The position numbers and the translations under genes are program-made. A stretch of 64,000 nucleotides of DNA from Pseudomonas eutrophicaquae (GTDB lineage: Bacteria; Pseudomonadota; Gammaproteobacteria; Pseudomonadales; Pseudomonadaceae): NCBI RefSeq assembly GCF_023544715.1, contig NZ_JAMJEZ010000003.1, positions 1 through 64,000 on the forward strand, written 5' to 3'. Below the pieces are notes generated by a model, which did not search any database, was not told where the DNA came from, and was given only the letters and a program-made list of their open reading frames with translations. Numbering within the stretch: position 1 is the stretch's first letter; every line of letters begins with the position of its first letter. This document shows positions 29,758-40,088 of the stretch, in pieces.

Positions 29758-30612
29758 ATGTCCACGTTCGCCGTGATCCAGATGATCAGCCAGCCCTCGG
29801 TCGAGGCCAACCTGCAGCGTGCGCGCATCCTGCTTGAAGAAGCCGCCGCGGGCGGGGCGCAGCTGGCGGTGTTGCCGGAAAACTTCGCCACCCTGGGCTG
29901 TGGCGATCAGGCGGCGCTGGCCCGCGCCGAGGCCGCAGGCGAAGGCCCGCTATTGTCCTGGCTGGCGCGCACCGGTCGCGAGCTGGGGGTATGGCTGCTG
30001 GCCGGCAGCCTGCCGCTGTTTGGCGAGGGCGCCGCGTGTGGTCGGCCGCATGCCAGTTCGCTGCTGCTGGATGCCGATGGCCAGTGCGTGGCCCGCTACG
30101 ACAAGCTGCACCTCTTTGATGCGCAGGTGGCGGATGGGCGCGGCCTGTACCGTGAGTCGGACGATTTTGCCGCCGGTCAGCGCATCGTGGTGGCCGATAC
30201 ACCGGTCGGGCGGCTGGGTCTTAGCATCTGTTACGATCTGCGCTTTGCCGAGCTGTACAGCGCCCTGCGGCTGGCCGGTGCCGAGCTGATCTGCGTGCCC
30301 TCGGCGTTTACCGCGCTGACCGGCGCCGCGCACTGGGAGGTTCTGGTGCGTGCCCGGGCGATCGAGACCCAGTGCTATCTCTTGGCCGCCAATCAGGGCG
30401 GCGTGCATCCGGGCGGGCGCGAGACCTTTGGCCACTCGCTGATCGTCGATCCCTGGGGCGCGGTGCTGGCGAATGCGGCGCAGGGTGAACGTGTCGTGCT
30501 GGCCCAGCGTGACGCCAGCGCCCAGCAGGCGTTGCGCGCACGCATGCCGGTCTTCGAGCATCGCCGTCTGTACCCCGGCCCTCTGCAAGCCTCTTCACAG
30601 GAGTCCCCATGA
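29758..30612 (+). CDS. Nitrilase-superfamily amidase (Nit1/NitA-like)
   Basis: A 284-residue carbon-nitrogen hydrolase with the full triad E41 (LPENFA), K116 (YDKLHLFD) and C158 (SICYDLRF). The sequence is closest to the Nit1 branch that hydrolyses deaminated glutathione, a metabolite-repair role; this substrate is inferred. The start at 29758 matches homologues (MSTFAVIQM). Its stop overlaps the tldD ATG by 4 bases (ATGA), so expression is coupled. The yhdP-nit-tldD order is usual in pseudomonads. Confidence 0.88.
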   Translation: MSTFAVIQMISQPSVEANLQRARILLEEAAAGGAQLAVLPENFATLGCGDQAALARAEAAGEGPLLSWLARTGRELGVWLLAGSLPLFGEGAACGRPHASSLLLDADGQCVARYDKLHLFDAQVADGRGLYRESDDFAAGQRIVVADTPVGRLGLSICYDLRFAELYSALRLAGAELICVPSAFTALTGAAHWEVLVRARAIETQCYLLAANQGGVHPGGRETFGHSLIVDPWGAVLANAAQGERVVLAQRDASAQQALRARMPVFEHRRLYPGPLQASSQESP

Positions 30613-32048
30613 ACATGCTGTCATCCGTCAGTAGCCGCCTGCTTGAGCCGGCCGGTTTAGGTCTTGAGCGTTTGCCGATCCTGCTGGGCGAGCTGGCCGG
30701 GCCCGGTATTGATGCCGCCGATCTGTACTTCCAGAACATCGTCTCCGAGTCCTGGATGCTGGAAGATGGCATCGTCAAGGAGGGCAGTTTCCACCTCGAT
30801 CAGGGGGTGGGGGTGCGTGCCCAGTCGGGCGAGAAGACCGGCTTTGCCTACAGCAACAGCCTGGAAGAATCGGCGCTGCGCCAGGCGATCAGCGCGGCGC
30901 GCTCGATTGCCCGCAGCGGTCAGCAGGTGCAGGTCTGCACCTCGCGGGTGCAGGCACCGGCGCCGCTGTATGCCGCGGACAATCCGCTGGATGTGCTCAG
31001 CCGCGCCGAAAAGGTCGAACTGCTCCAGCGGATCGATCAGGCGACCCGTGCGCTGGATTCGCGGATCAGCCGGGTGACCGTGAGCCTGGCCGGGGTCTGG
31101 GAGCAGGTGCTGGTCACGGCGCTGGATGGCAGCCTCGGCGCTGATGTGCGCCCGCTGGTGCGCTGCAACGTCAGCGTGATCGTCGAGCAGAACGGGCGCC
31201 GCGAGCGCGGCTCCCATGGTGGCGGCGGGCGTACCGACTACCGCTATTTCCTCGAGGGTGAGCGCGCCATGGGCTATGCCCGCGAGGCGGTGCGTCAGGC
31301 GCTGGTCAATCTGGAAGCCATCCCGGCACCAGCGGGCAGCCTGCCGGTGGTGCTCGGCAATGGCTGGAGCGGTGTACTGCTGCATGAGGCGGTCGGTCAT
31401 GGCCTGGAAGGCGATTTCAACCGCAAGGGCAGTTCGGCCTACAGCGGGCGGGTCGGTGAGTCAGTGGCGTCTAGTCTGTGCACCATCGTCGATGATGGCA
31501 CCCTGAGCGGACGGCGCGGCTCGCTGAGTCTCGATGATGAAGGCACGCCGACCCAGTGCACCACGCTGATCGAAAATGGCGTACTCAAGGGCTACATGCA
31601 GGACAAGCTCAATGCCCGGCTGATGGGCGTGGCGCCGACCGGCAATGGCCGGCGCGAATCCTACGCGCACCTGCCGATGCCGCGCATGACCAACACCTAC
31701 ATGCTCGCCGGGCAGAGCGAGCCGGAAGAGATCATCCGCTCGGTCAAGCGCGGCCTGTACTGCGCGAGCCTTGGCGGCGGCCAGGTGGACATCACCAGCG
31801 GCAAGTTCGTGTTCTCCACCAGCGAGGCCTACCTGATCGAAGACGGCAAGATTACCGCGCCGGTCAAGGGCGCTACGCTGATCGGCAACGGCCCGGAGGC
31901 GATGAGCCGGGTCTCGATGGTCGGCAACGACCTGGCGCTGGACAGCGGTGTGGGTACCTGTGGCAAGGACGGTCAGTCGGTGCCGGTCGGTGTCGGTCAG
32001 CCGACCCTGAAGATCGAGGCGATCACGGTCGGCGGGACCGGCGGTTGA
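30609..32048 (+). CDS. tldD: Metalloprotease TldD
   Basis: TldD (479 residues) forms a heterodimeric metalloprotease with PmbA/TldE that degrades unfolded peptides and in some species matures ribosomal peptides or antitoxins. The zinc-binding HExxxH appears as [14 protein letters not shown]. The C-terminal [19 protein letters not shown] block is typical. It overlaps the nitrilase gene by 4 bp. Its partner pmbA lies 666 bp downstream on the same strand, separated by the oppositely oriented yjgA. Confidence 0.95.
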   Translation: MNMLSSVSSRLLEPAGLGLERLPILLGELAGPGIDAADLYFQNIVSESWMLEDGIVKEGSFHLDQGVGVRAQSGEKTGFAYSNSLEESALRQAISAARSIARSGQQVQVCTSRVQAPAPLYAADNPLDVLSRAEKVELLQRIDQATRALDSRISRVTVSLAGVWEQVLVTALDGSLGADVRPLVRCNVSVIVEQNGRRERGSHGGGGRTDYRYFLEGERAMGYAREAVRQALVNLEAIPAPAGSLPVVLGNGWSGVLLHEAVGHGLEGDFNRKGSSAYSGRVGESVASSLCTIVDDGTLSGRRGSLSLDDEGTPTQCTTLIENGVLKGYMQDKLNARLMGVAPTGNGRRESYAHLPMPRMTNTYMLAGQSEPEEIIRSVKRGLYCASLGGGQVDITSGKFVFSTSEAYLIEDGKITAPVKGATLIGNGPEAMSRVSMVGNDLALDSGVGTCGKDGQSVPVGVGQPTLKIEAITVGGTGG

Positions 32049-32055
32049 GGCGCCG

Positions 32056-32082
32056 GTGAGCGCGGGCACGTGGCCCGCTCAC
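32056..32082. terminator. Hairpin between convergent tldD and yjgA
   Basis: GTGAGC(GC)GGGC (32056-32067) pairs with GCCCGCTCAC (32073-32082), leaving a 2-nt bulge and a 5-nt loop. It lies 8 bp past the tldD stop and 20 bp before the yjgA stop, so it could end both transcripts. No T-run. Confidence 0.45.
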
Positions 32083-32101
32083 GGGGCGGCTGCCTGGCGA
32101 C

Positions 32102-32620
32102 TCAGCGCAGGCCGCGCTTGAATTCGTCCAGCTCGCGCAGGTACTTGAAGACCTTGCGGGCGGCGGCCGGCGGTTTGTTGTGGGCGGCTTCGTGCTGGGC
32201 GTGGCGAATCAGCTGGCGCAGGTGCTGGATATCGGCCTCGGGGTACTCGCCGAGCAGCGCTTCGAGGTCGCTGTCGCTACCGCCGACCAGCCGGTCGCGC
32301 CAGTGCTCCAGGGCGTGGAAGCGCTCGTTGTACTGGCGGGTGGAGGCATCCATCTGGTCGAGCAGCGCGACGATGGCCTCGATATCCTGCTCGCGCATCA
32401 GCTTGCCGATGTACTGGATATGGCGTTTGCGCGCCGCATGCACCTTGTGCTTGGGCGCCTCGAGCACGGCCTTGAGCAGGGCGTCGGAAAGCGGCAGGCG
32501 GGCGAGCAGGTCAGGCTTGAGGGTGGTCAGGCGCTCACCCAGATCCTGCAGGGCGTGCAGCTCGCGCTTGATCTGGGACTTGCTCTTCTCCAGCGAGAAA
32601 TCGTCGAATTGTGCGGACAT
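32102..32620 (-). CDS. yjgA: Ribosome-associated protein DarP/YjgA (DUF615)
   Basis: A 172-residue, highly charged, all-helical protein of the DUF615 family. E. coli YjgA (DarP) binds late 50S precursors and promotes peptidyl-transferase-centre maturation. The pattern [33 protein letters not shown] and the C-terminal [13 protein letters not shown] are diagnostic. The start at 32620 gives family length; a longer frame to 32785 would run into pmbA. It is inserted antisense between tldD and pmbA, as in P. aeruginosa. Confidence 0.92.
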   Translation of the reverse strand: MSAQFDDFSLEKSKSQIKRELHALQDLGERLTTLKPDLLARLPLSDALLKAVLEAPKHKVHAARKRHIQYIGKLMREQDIEAIVALLDQMDASTRQYNERFHALEHWRDRLVGGSDSDLEALLGEYPEADIQHLRQLIRHAQHEAAHNKPPAAARKVFKYLRELDEFKRGLR

Positions 32621-32714
32621 GGGGCGGATTCCGTGAAAAATGGCCGCCATGATACCTATTCGGAGGGCCGCTTGTCCGGTTCCCTCCCGCGTGTGAATCA
32701 ATGAGGAAAACGGC

Positions 32715-34064
32715 ATGAATGCAGCGGTGGAAGGGGTAGGGCCAGCGGCGCTGCCGGGCTTGCAGGCACAGGTCGAGTCGATCATCGCCGAAGCGCGGCG
32801 TCAGGGCGCCACGGCCTGCGAGGTGGCAGTATCTCTGGAGCAGGGCCTGTCGGCCAGCGTGCGTCAGGGCGAGGTGGAAACGGTCGAGTTCAACCGTGAC
32901 CGCGGCTTTGGCATCACCCTCTATCTGGGGCAGCGCAAGGGATCGGCCAGTACTTCGGCCGAGGGCGAGGCGGCGATCCGTGAAACGGTGGCCGCCGCGC
33001 TGGCGATCGCCCGGCATGCCAGTGAGGACGACTGCGCGGGGCTGGCTGATGCCGCGCTGATGGCCCGCGAGCTGCCGGAGCTGGATCTGTGGCATCCGTG
33101 GGCGATCACCCCGGAGCAGGCCATCGAGCAGGCGCTGGCCTGTGAGGCCGCCGCCTTTGCCAGCGATTCGCGGGTGACCCGTGCCGATGGCACCACCCTC
33201 AATACCCATCTGGGCTGCCGGGTGTATGGCAACAGCCATGGCTTTATCGGCGGCTACGCCAGTAGCCGGCACAGCCTGAGCTGCGTGATGATTGCCGAGG
33301 GCGAGGGGCAGATGCAGCGCGACTACTGGTACGACGTCAGTCGGCTGGGCAGTGCGCTGGCCAGCTCCGAGGCGATTGGTCAGCGCGCCGGTCAGCGCGC
33401 TGCGGCTAGGCTCGGTGCCCGTCCGGTACCGACCTGCGAGGTGCCGGTACTGTTTGCTGCGGAGCTGGCGGGTGGGCTGTTCGGGCATCTCTTGGCGGCG
33501 ATTTCCGGTGGCAACCTGTACCGCAAGGCCTCCTTCCTCGAGGGGGCGCTGGGCGAGCAGATTGCCCCCGACTGGCTGACCCTGGACGAGCGCCCGCATC
33601 TGCCGCGCGGCATGGGCAGTGCCAGCTTTGATGGCGACGGGCTGGCCACCTATGCCAAGCCCTTCGTGCAGGATGGCCAACTGGTGTCCTATGCGCTGGG
33701 CACCTATTCCGGGCGCAAGCTGGGCATGCCAAGCACCGCGAACGCCGGCGGCGTGCACAACCTGTTCGTCAGCCACGGCAGCGAGGATCAGGCCGCGCTG
33801 ATCCGGCGCATGGATCGCGGTCTGCTGGTCACTGAACTGATGGGGCAGGGGATCAACCTGGTCACCGGCGATTACTCGCGCGGTGCGGCGGGTTACTGGG
33901 TGGAAAATGGCGTGATTCAGTTCCCGGTGCAGGAGGTGACCATCGCCGGCAACCTGCGGCAGATGTTCCGTGATCTGCAGGCGGTGGGCTGTGATGTGGA
34001 AACCCGCGGCAACATCCGCAGCGGCTCGGTGCTGATTGGCCGGATGACGGTGGGTGGGAGCTGA
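32715..34064 (+). CDS. pmbA: Metalloprotease subunit PmbA (TldE)
   Basis: PmbA (449 residues) is the partner of TldD. It has the same fold but lacks the zinc-binding HExxxH; the equivalent region reads [17 protein letters not shown]. The N-terminal half contains [21 protein letters not shown] and the C-terminal half [19 protein letters not shown], both family hallmarks. It starts 94 bp from yjgA, divergently, with GAGGAAA upstream of the ATG. Confidence 0.95.
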   Translation: MNAAVEGVGPAALPGLQAQVESIIAEARRQGATACEVAVSLEQGLSASVRQGEVETVEFNRDRGFGITLYLGQRKGSASTSAEGEAAIRETVAAALAIARHASEDDCAGLADAALMARELPELDLWHPWAITPEQAIEQALACEAAAFASDSRVTRADGTTLNTHLGCRVYGNSHGFIGGYASSRHSLSCVMIAEGEGQMQRDYWYDVSRLGSALASSEAIGQRAGQRAAARLGARPVPTCEVPVLFAAELAGGLFGHLLAAISGGNLYRKASFLEGALGEQIAPDWLTLDERPHLPRGMGSASFDGDGLATYAKPFVQDGQLVSYALGTYSGRKLGMPSTANAGGVHNLFVSHGSEDQAALIRRMDRGLLVTELMGQGINLVTGDYSRGAAGYWVENGVIQFPVQEVTIAGNLRQMFRDLQAVGCDVETRGNIRSGSVLIGRMTVGGS

Positions 34065-34109
34065 GGCAGGCCGCCCTGTTGCTGGCGCAGGCCTGTGGCG
34101 TGCGTCAGC

Positions 34110-34382
34110 TTACTCGCCTTCTTCGAAGTAGTCGTTGATCAGGGCCTGCAGGGCGGTCAGTGCTTCCTCGGCCTGCTCACCCTCGGTGCTGATGTGGATA
34201 TCGCTGCCCTTGCCGGCGGCCAGCATCATCACCGACATGATGCTCTTGCCGTCCACTAGGCTCGCGCTGCTGCGCCCGACCCGTACCTGGCAGGGAAAGC
34301 GCGCCGCCACGCTGACGAACTTGGCCGCTGCCCGGGCGTGCAGGCCCAGCTTGTTGATGATGGTGATGTCGCAGGCGGGCAT
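34110..34382 (-). CDS. ptsO: HPr-like phosphocarrier NPr of the nitrogen PTS
   Basis: A 90-residue HPr-family protein that carries phosphate from EI(Ntr) to PtsN. The phospho-histidine is H15 in GLHARAAAKF, and S47 lies in the KSIMSVMML block. Overall sequence and place in the rpoN cluster identify NPr rather than sugar-PTS HPr. It lies 15 bp after rapZ and is last in the minus-strand operon. Confidence 0.93.
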   Translation of the reverse strand: MPACDITIINKLGLHARAAAKFVSVAARFPCQVRVGRSSASLVDGKSIMSVMMLAAGKGSDIHISTEGEQAEEALTALQALINDYFEEGE

Positions 34383-34397
34383 AGGCGCTTGAGCCTT

Positions 34398-35255
34398 CTA
34401 GGAGAGGTCGCGGTGGCGGATCTGCACGTTCCTGAGCGGTGTGCGCAGAGCCTGGCCGATGCGCTCGGCCAGGTAGACCGAGCGGTGTTTTCCGCCGGTA
34501 CAGCCAATCGCCACGGTGACATAGGCGCGGTTGCTGGCGGCAAAGCGCGGCAGCCACTTGCTGAGGTAGTGATTGAGGTCGTTGAACATCTCCTCGACCT
34601 CGGACTGGGCCGCCATGTAGTCGCGGATCGGCTGTTCCAGGCCGTTGTATTCGCGCAGCTCAGCCTTCCAGTACGGATTGGGCAGGCAGCGCACATCAAA
34701 GACCAGATCGGCATCCACCGGCATGCCGCGCTTGAAGCCGAAGGATTCGATCAGAAACGCCGTGCCCGGCTCGGGCTTTTCCAGCAGGCGCAGGCGGATG
34801 CTGTCACGCAGCTGGTACAGGTTGAGCCCGGTGGTGTCGATCTTCAGATCCGCCAGGTCGGCAATCGGCCCAAGCAGGGCGATTTCCTCATGGATGGCCT
34901 CGGCCAGCGAGCGATGCTCGTCGGTCAGCGGGTGACGCCGGCGGGTTTCCGAGAAGCGCTTGAGCAGGGTGGCATTGTCGGCATCCAGGTACAGGACATC
35001 GCACTGGATATTGCGCTGGCGCAGCTCATCGAGCAGTGCCGGGAAGCGCTTGAGCTGGCTGGGCAGATTGCGCGCATCGATGGAGACCGCAACCTGCGGG
35101 CGCAGCAGTTCCGCATCCAGCAGGACACGCTCGGCAAGCTCCGGGAGCATCCCTGCGGGCAAGTTGTCGATGCAGTAGAAGCCGCTGTCCTCAAGGACAG
35201 CCAGCGCAGTGCTCTTGCCAGACCCCGAGCGCCCGCTGACGATCACCAGGCGCAT
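34398..35255 (-). CDS. rapZ: RNase adapter RapZ
   Basis: RapZ (285 residues) has an N-terminal P-loop ATPase domain (Walker [10 protein letters not shown] at 8-16) and a C-terminal RNA-binding domain with [14 protein letters not shown]. In E. coli it guides RNase E to the sRNA GlmZ in control of glucosamine-6-phosphate synthesis; the pseudomonad targets are not established here. It lies 3 bp after ptsN, within the ptsN-rapZ-ptsO unit. Confidence 0.94.
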   Translation of the reverse strand: MRLVIVSGRSGSGKSTALAVLEDSGFYCIDNLPAGMLPELAERVLLDAELLRPQVAVSIDARNLPSQLKRFPALLDELRQRNIQCDVLYLDADNATLLKRFSETRRRHPLTDEHRSLAEAIHEEIALLGPIADLADLKIDTTGLNLYQLRDSIRLRLLEKPEPGTAFLIESFGFKRGMPVDADLVFDVRCLPNPYWKAELREYNGLEQPIRDYMAAQSEVEEMFNDLNHYLSKWLPRFAASNRAYVTVAIGCTGGKHRSVYLAERIGQALRTPLRNVQIRHRDLS

Positions 35256-35258
35256 GGT

Positions 35259-35723
35259 TCAGCGCTCATCCACAGTATCGAGCACCACCTGATACAGGTC
35301 GAAGCCATCGCGTGCCTGACGCAGTCGCTCGCGCACATCAGCGCGATCCAGCAGGCCGGCGATCTGGCGCAGCAGCTCCAGATGCTCCTCGGTGGCGGCC
35401 TCGGGGACCAGCAGTACGAACAGAAGATCGACCGGGGTGCCGTCGATGGCATCAAAGTCGACCGGGGCGTCGAGGCGCAGCAGGGCGCTGATTGGCACCG
35501 AGCAGCCGGCCAGTCGGCAGTGGGGGATGGCAATGCCGTTGCCAAAGCCGGTCGAGCCGAGCTTTTCGCGGGCTACCAGGCTTTCAAAGATGTCATGTGC
35601 GTCGAGCCCGGGAATATCCCGGGCCACGAGGTTGGCGATCTGTTCAAGAACGCGCTTTTTGCTGCCTCCCGGCACGTTCACCTGGGAACGGCCGGGGGTC
35701 AGTATGTGCTCTAGGCGAGTCAT
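35259..35723 (-). CDS. ptsN: PTS IIA-like nitrogen-regulatory protein PtsN
   Basis: A 154-residue EIIA(Ntr). The phospho-acceptor is H68 in GIAIPHCRL, which accepts phosphate from NPr. It regulates potassium homeostasis, carbon/nitrogen balance and polyhydroxyalkanoate traits in pseudomonads (family knowledge). LEHILTPGRSQVNVPGGSKK at the N-terminus is typical. It sits 18 bp after hpf. Confidence 0.95.
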   Translation of the reverse strand: MTRLEHILTPGRSQVNVPGGSKKRVLEQIANLVARDIPGLDAHDIFESLVAREKLGSTGFGNGIAIPHCRLAGCSVPISALLRLDAPVDFDAIDGTPVDLLFVLLVPEAATEEHLELLRQIAGLLDRADVRERLRQARDGFDLYQVVLDTVDER

Positions 35724-35741
35724 GGATAGGTCGTGGCGGGA

Positions 35742-36050
35742 TCAGCGAGCGGCAGCGCCTTGCTCGCGGGCGATCTGCTTTTCCTTGTGCTTGATCAGCT
35801 GGCGGTCGAGCTTATCGGCCAGCAGGTCGATGGCGGCGTACATGTCTTCGTGATCTGCATGCGCGACCACTTCACCACCGGCGACGTGCAGGGTCGCTTC
35901 GATCTTCTGCTGCAGTTTTTCCACGCTCATGATCACCTGGACGTTGGTGATCTTGTCGAAGTGGCGAGTCAGTCGCTCGAATTTTTCGTTGACGTAAGCG
36001 CGCAGGGCTTCGGTCACTTCCAGATGTTGGCCACTGATGTTCACTTGCAT
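35742..36050 (-). CDS. hpf: Ribosome hibernation promoting factor HPF
   Basis: A 102-residue short HPF that binds the 30S decoding region and helps form inactive 100S ribosomes in stationary phase. The fold signature is MQVNISGQHLEVTEALRAYV plus a beta strand region KIEATLHVAGGEVVAHAD and a basic tail. The ATG at 36050 has GGAGAAG 5 nt upstream; a start 7 codons earlier lacks support. It is 71 bp after rpoN. Confidence 0.94.
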   Translation of the reverse strand: MQVNISGQHLEVTEALRAYVNEKFERLTRHFDKITNVQVIMSVEKLQQKIEATLHVAGGEVVAHADHEDMYAAIDLLADKLDRQLIKHKEKQIAREQGAAAR

Positions 36051-36121
36051 ACCGCTTCTCCTTATTGCCACAGGCCGGCGGTCCGATGAACCGCTGCGGC
36101 GTGGCTGTTCTCATTAGGGCA

Positions 36122-37606
36122 TCACACCAGGCGCTTGCGCTCACTGGACGGTGCGATGCCGAGTGATTCCCGATATTTGGCGATAGTACGCCGCGCTACC
36201 TGAATCCCCTGTGCCTCCAGTAAACCAGCGATCTTGCTGTCACTCAACGGCTTTTTCGGATTTTCCGCGGCAACCAGCTTGCGGATGATCGCGCGTATCG
36301 CCGTGGAGGAACATTCGCCGCCTTCGGCGGTGCTGACGTGGCTGGAGAAGAAGTATTTGAGCTCGAAAATGCCGCGCGGCGTGTGCATGTATTTCTGGGT
36401 CGTGACCCGCGAAATGGTCGATTCATGCATGCCGACCACCTCGGCGATGTCGTGCAGCACCAGCGGTTTCATGGCCTCCTCACCCTGCTCGAGGAAGGCC
36501 TGCTGCTGGGCGACGATCTCGCTGGCGACTTTCATCAGGGTTTCGTTGCGGCTGAGCAGGCTCTTGATGAACCAGCGCGCTTCCTGCAGCTGGTTGCGCA
36601 TGAAGGTGTTGTCGGCACTGGAGTCGGCGCGGCGCACCAGCCCCGCGTAGTGCGGATTGACCCGCAGCCTAGGCATGGCCTCGGGGTTGAGCTCGACCAG
36701 CCAGCGCTCGCGCTCCTTGCGCACGATGACATCCGGCACCACATACTCGGCTTCGCTGGATTCGATCTGCGCCCCCGGGCGCGGATTGAGGCGCTGGATC
36801 AGGGCGATGACCTGCTTGAGCTCTTCCTCGCGGATGCGCAAGCGGCGCATCAGCTGGCCATAGTCACGGCTGGCGAGTAGGTCGAGGTAGTCGCGTGCTA
36901 GGCGGCGGGCCTGCTCCAGCCAGGGGGTCTCGGCGGGCAGCTGGCGCAGCTGCAGCAGCAGGCATTCGCTGAGGTCACGCGCGCCGATGCCCAGCGGTTC
37001 GAACTGCTGGATACGGTGCAGCACCATCTCCACTTCATCCGGCTCGATCTCCAGCTCAGGATCGAAGGAGGTGAGGATCTCCTCAAGGCTTTCTTCCAGA
37101 TAACCATCGGTGTTGATGGCATCGATGATCGACACCGCGATCAGCCGGTCACGCTCGCCCATCGGCGAGAGGTTGAGCTGCCAGAGCAGGTGGCTTTGCA
37201 GGCTTTCGCCGCTGCTGGTCTGGGCGGTGAAGTCCCAGTCATCGCTGTCGCTGGCCGGCAGGCTGCTGGCACTGGTCTGGTAGATGTCCTCCCAGGCGGT
37301 ATCGACGGGTAGCTCGCTAGGAATGCGCTCCTGCCACTGGCCCTCGTCGAGGCTTTCCGGATCGCGATCGGCGATGTGCTCGCCGCTGTCCCGTGCGCCG
37401 GGTGCGGCGTCCTGCTCGGCGAGCGGGTCGCTGGTGTCAAAGTCATCGCCGTCCTCCTGACGCTCCAGCATCGGGTTGGAATCCAGCGCTTCCTGGATCT
37501 CCTGCTGCAGGTCGAGCGTCGAGAGTTGCAGAAGCCGAATGGCCTGTTGCAGCTGCGGGGTCATCGTCAGCTGCTGACCCATCTTGAGGACTAGCGAATG
37601 TTTCAT
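36122..37606 (-). CDS. rpoN: RNA polymerase sigma-54 factor RpoN
   Basis: RpoN (494 residues) directs RNA polymerase to -24/-12 promoters activated by enhancer-binding proteins, such as nitrogen, flagellar and dicarboxylate genes. Region I is Gln/Leu-rich ([21 protein letters not shown]). Region II is acidic (about 50-120). The core- and DNA-binding region III ends with the RpoN box [10 protein letters not shown] at 471-480. The ATG at 37606 gives the conserved N-terminus [20 protein letters not shown]-like element lies 76 bp upstream. Confidence 0.97.
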   Translation of the reverse strand: MKHSLVLKMGQQLTMTPQLQQAIRLLQLSTLDLQQEIQEALDSNPMLERQEDGDDFDTSDPLAEQDAAPGARDSGEHIADRDPESLDEGQWQERIPSELPVDTAWEDIYQTSASSLPASDSDDWDFTAQTSSGESLQSHLLWQLNLSPMGERDRLIAVSIIDAINTDGYLEESLEEILTSFDPELEIEPDEVEMVLHRIQQFEPLGIGARDLSECLLLQLRQLPAETPWLEQARRLARDYLDLLASRDYGQLMRRLRIREEELKQVIALIQRLNPRPGAQIESSEAEYVVPDVIVRKERERWLVELNPEAMPRLRVNPHYAGLVRRADSSADNTFMRNQLQEARWFIKSLLSRNETLMKVASEIVAQQQAFLEQGEEAMKPLVLHDIAEVVGMHESTISRVTTQKYMHTPRGIFELKYFFSSHVSTAEGGECSSTAIRAIIRKLVAAENPKKPLSDSKIAGLLEAQGIQVARRTIAKYRESLGIAPSSERKRLV

Positions 37607-37681
37607 GCGGGAAGGGGCACCTGGATCGTCCAGCGCGAAGGGGCTGGCTGCTGATTGGCACCGGTGTGCCGAGTCCCGGCG

Positions 37682-37710
37682 ATTATATGCCCGATGCGCG
37701 CGCGCCTGCA
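37682..37710 (-). promoter_or_regulatory. Putative rpoN promoter
   Basis: On the minus strand a consensus -10 TATAAT lies at 37682-37687. The aligned -35 (TGCAGG, 37705-37710, 17-bp spacing) is poor. It is in the lptB-rpoN gap. Confidence 0.35.
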
Positions 37711-37744
37711 TAGCGCCGGCATGGCGACGGATCGGGCCGTGGAT

Positions 37745-38470
<726 letters not shown>

Positions 38471-38477
38471 CGCGGCA

Positions 38478-39002
38478 TCACTCCTGGGCGCGCGGGCGCG
38501 GCTGGATGACCATGTCGATACGCGGACGCGGCGAGCTGACATCGGTGCCGCTGGCGCGACCGGCGTTGACGATCTGGCGCCGGGTGTCATAGACGATCTT
38601 CTCGCCCTCGAAGGTGTTGCCACCCTGAACGATGCGCGCCTGATCGATCAGTACGATCCGCTCATTGGCGGCAAAGTACTGGATGGTCACGCCCGAGGCC
38701 TGGACTAGCGGCTTGTCGATCGCCGGCTGCTGCTCGTAATGGGCCAGCTTGCCGACGGCGGTGAAGACCTCGATGTCACCCTTACTATCTTGGGTGATGG
38801 TCACGGTGTCGCCGGTGATTTTCAGGGTGCCCTGGGTGATGACCACGCCGCCACGGTAGACGGCCACGCCTTGCTTTTCATCCAGCTCGGCACTGTCGGC
38901 CTGTACGCGGATCGGCTGATCGCGATCAGAGGGCAGGGCCCAGGCAGCCGGAGCGGACAGCAGCAGGCCGAGAAGAAGGGGAAGGGGGTTAACGGATTTC
39001 AT
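38478..39002 (-). CDS. lptA: Periplasmic LPS-transport protein LptA
   Basis: LptA (174 residues) has a signal peptide (cleavage after AWA, about 21) and an OstA-type beta-jellyroll. It polymerises into the bridge that carries LPS across the periplasm. Characteristic segments are [24 protein letters not shown], of which the first part binds lipid, and [28 protein letters not shown]. Its start overlaps the end of lptC by 14 bp, so translation is coupled. Confidence 0.95.
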   Translation of the reverse strand: MKSVNPLPLLLGLLLSAPAAWALPSDRDQPIRVQADSAELDEKQGVAVYRGGVVITQGTLKITGDTVTITQDSKGDIEVFTAVGKLAHYEQQPAIDKPLVQASGVTIQYFAANERIVLIDQARIVQGGNTFEGEKIVYDTRRQIVNAGRASGTDVSSPRPRIDMVIQPRPRAQE

Positions 39003-39564
39003 GCTGTCCTCTGACGTTCGACAGCAGGCGCATCCTGCCGTCCTTGAAATAGGCTTCCAGCCCGGTCGCGGTGGTGACCCCGTTGGCCGCCTCGATACGC
39101 ACCGCGGCGGCGGTGCTGGCAAATTCGCGCTCGGGGAAGACGCTGAGGCGCTCGGTGTGGAGGCGGATCTGCCGGCCGCGGGCGTCGGTGCGCTCGACCT
39201 GTACCTGCTCGATCAGCTCGACCTGATCGCCGCCGGGCAGCACCTCGCCGCGCTGGCTGCGCACCTGCCAGGGCTGTTCGCGGCCGCGATGCAACAGCAG
39301 CGCGGGTGCGCTGATACGGGTCAGATCCGTCGCCTGGACATGCTCCAGGCGCTCGGCCGTCAGCCGGTAATCCAGCGAGCCATCGGCCTGGAACTGGATG
39401 CTGCGGGCCTTTTCGGCATAGAAGTCGATGGTTTCTGCTTCTTCAAGCGGGGCGCTGGCCATGAAACTCTCCGGGCGGATGTTCCAGTAGCCAATGGCGG
39501 CCAGTAGCGTGGTCAGGGCCAGCGCCAGAAGCCCCAGGCGCAGGGTCGGGCTCAGGCTCATCAT
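38989..39564 (-). CDS. lptC: LPS export protein LptC
   Basis: LptC (about 191 residues) is a bitopic inner-membrane protein that hands LPS from LptB2FG to LptA. One TM helix (about 8-27) is followed by a periplasmic jellyroll containing FYAEKARSIQFQADGSLDYRL. Three start codons are stacked (GTG 39567, ATG 39564, ATG 39561). The ATG at 39564 overlaps the kdsC stop by one base and is chosen. Confidence 0.92.
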   Translation of the reverse strand: MMSLSPTLRLGLLALALTTLLAAIGYWNIRPESFMASAPLEEAETIDFYAEKARSIQFQADGSLDYRLTAERLEHVQATDLTRISAPALLLHRGREQPWQVRSQRGEVLPGGDQVELIEQVQVERTDARGRQIRLHTERLSVFPEREFASTAAAVRIEAANGVTTATGLEAYFKDGRMRLLSNVRGQHEIR

Positions 39565-40088
39565 CACAGGTACGCGGCCTGAGCGGCGTCCAGCGTGCCC
39601 TGGGCGCGCAGGATCAGCTCGCAGAACTCGCGGGCGGCACCCTCGCCGCCGCGGGCCACGGTCACGCCGTGGGCGTGCTGGCGCACGAAGGCATTGGCAC
39701 TGGCAACCGCCATCCCCAGGCCCACCCGGCGGATCACCGGCAGGTCCGGCAGGTCATCGCCCAGATAAGCGACCTGCTCATGGGCAAGCCCCAGCTCAGC
39801 CAGCAGCGCCTCCAGCACCACCAGCTTATCCTCGCGTCCCTGGATCAGGTGCTGAATGCCCAGATTCTGGGCCCGGCGCTCGACCACCGGGCTGCTGCGC
39901 CCGCTGATGATGGCGGTGCGCACGCCGGAGTTGATCAGCATCTTGATCCCGTGGCCGTCCAGCGTGTTGAAGGTCTTGAATTCACCGCCCTCGGGCAGGA
40001 AATACAGCTTGCCGTCGGTCAGCACACCATCGACATCGAAGATCGCCAAGCGAATGGCACGGGCACGGTGCAGCAGGTCATCGTTCAT
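39564..40088 (-). CDS. kdsC: Kdo-8-phosphate phosphatase KdsC
   Basis: KdsC (174 residues) is a HAD-superfamily, C0-cap phosphatase converting Kdo-8-phosphate to Kdo. Motif I is FDVDGVLTDG (nucleophile and acid Asp), motif II is ISGRSS, and motif III/IV is AYLGDDLPDLPVI. Its ATG overlaps the kdsD stop by one base. It follows the isomerase gene of the same pathway. Confidence 0.95.
   Translation of the reverse strand: MNDDLLHRARAIRLAIFDVDGVLTDGKLYFLPEGGEFKTFNTLDGHGIKMLINSGVRTAIISGRSSPVVERRAQNLGIQHLIQGREDKLVVLEALLAELGLAHEQVAYLGDDLPDLPVIRRVGLGMAVASANAFVRQHAHGVTVARGGEGAAREFCELILRAQGTLDAAQAAYL

Noticed and set aside
37650-37670. Possible sigma-54 promoter near rpoN (TGGCACCGGTGTGCC)
   Set aside because: The GG to GC distance is 9 rather than 10 bp and the -12 element is poor; more likely a chance GC-rich dyad.
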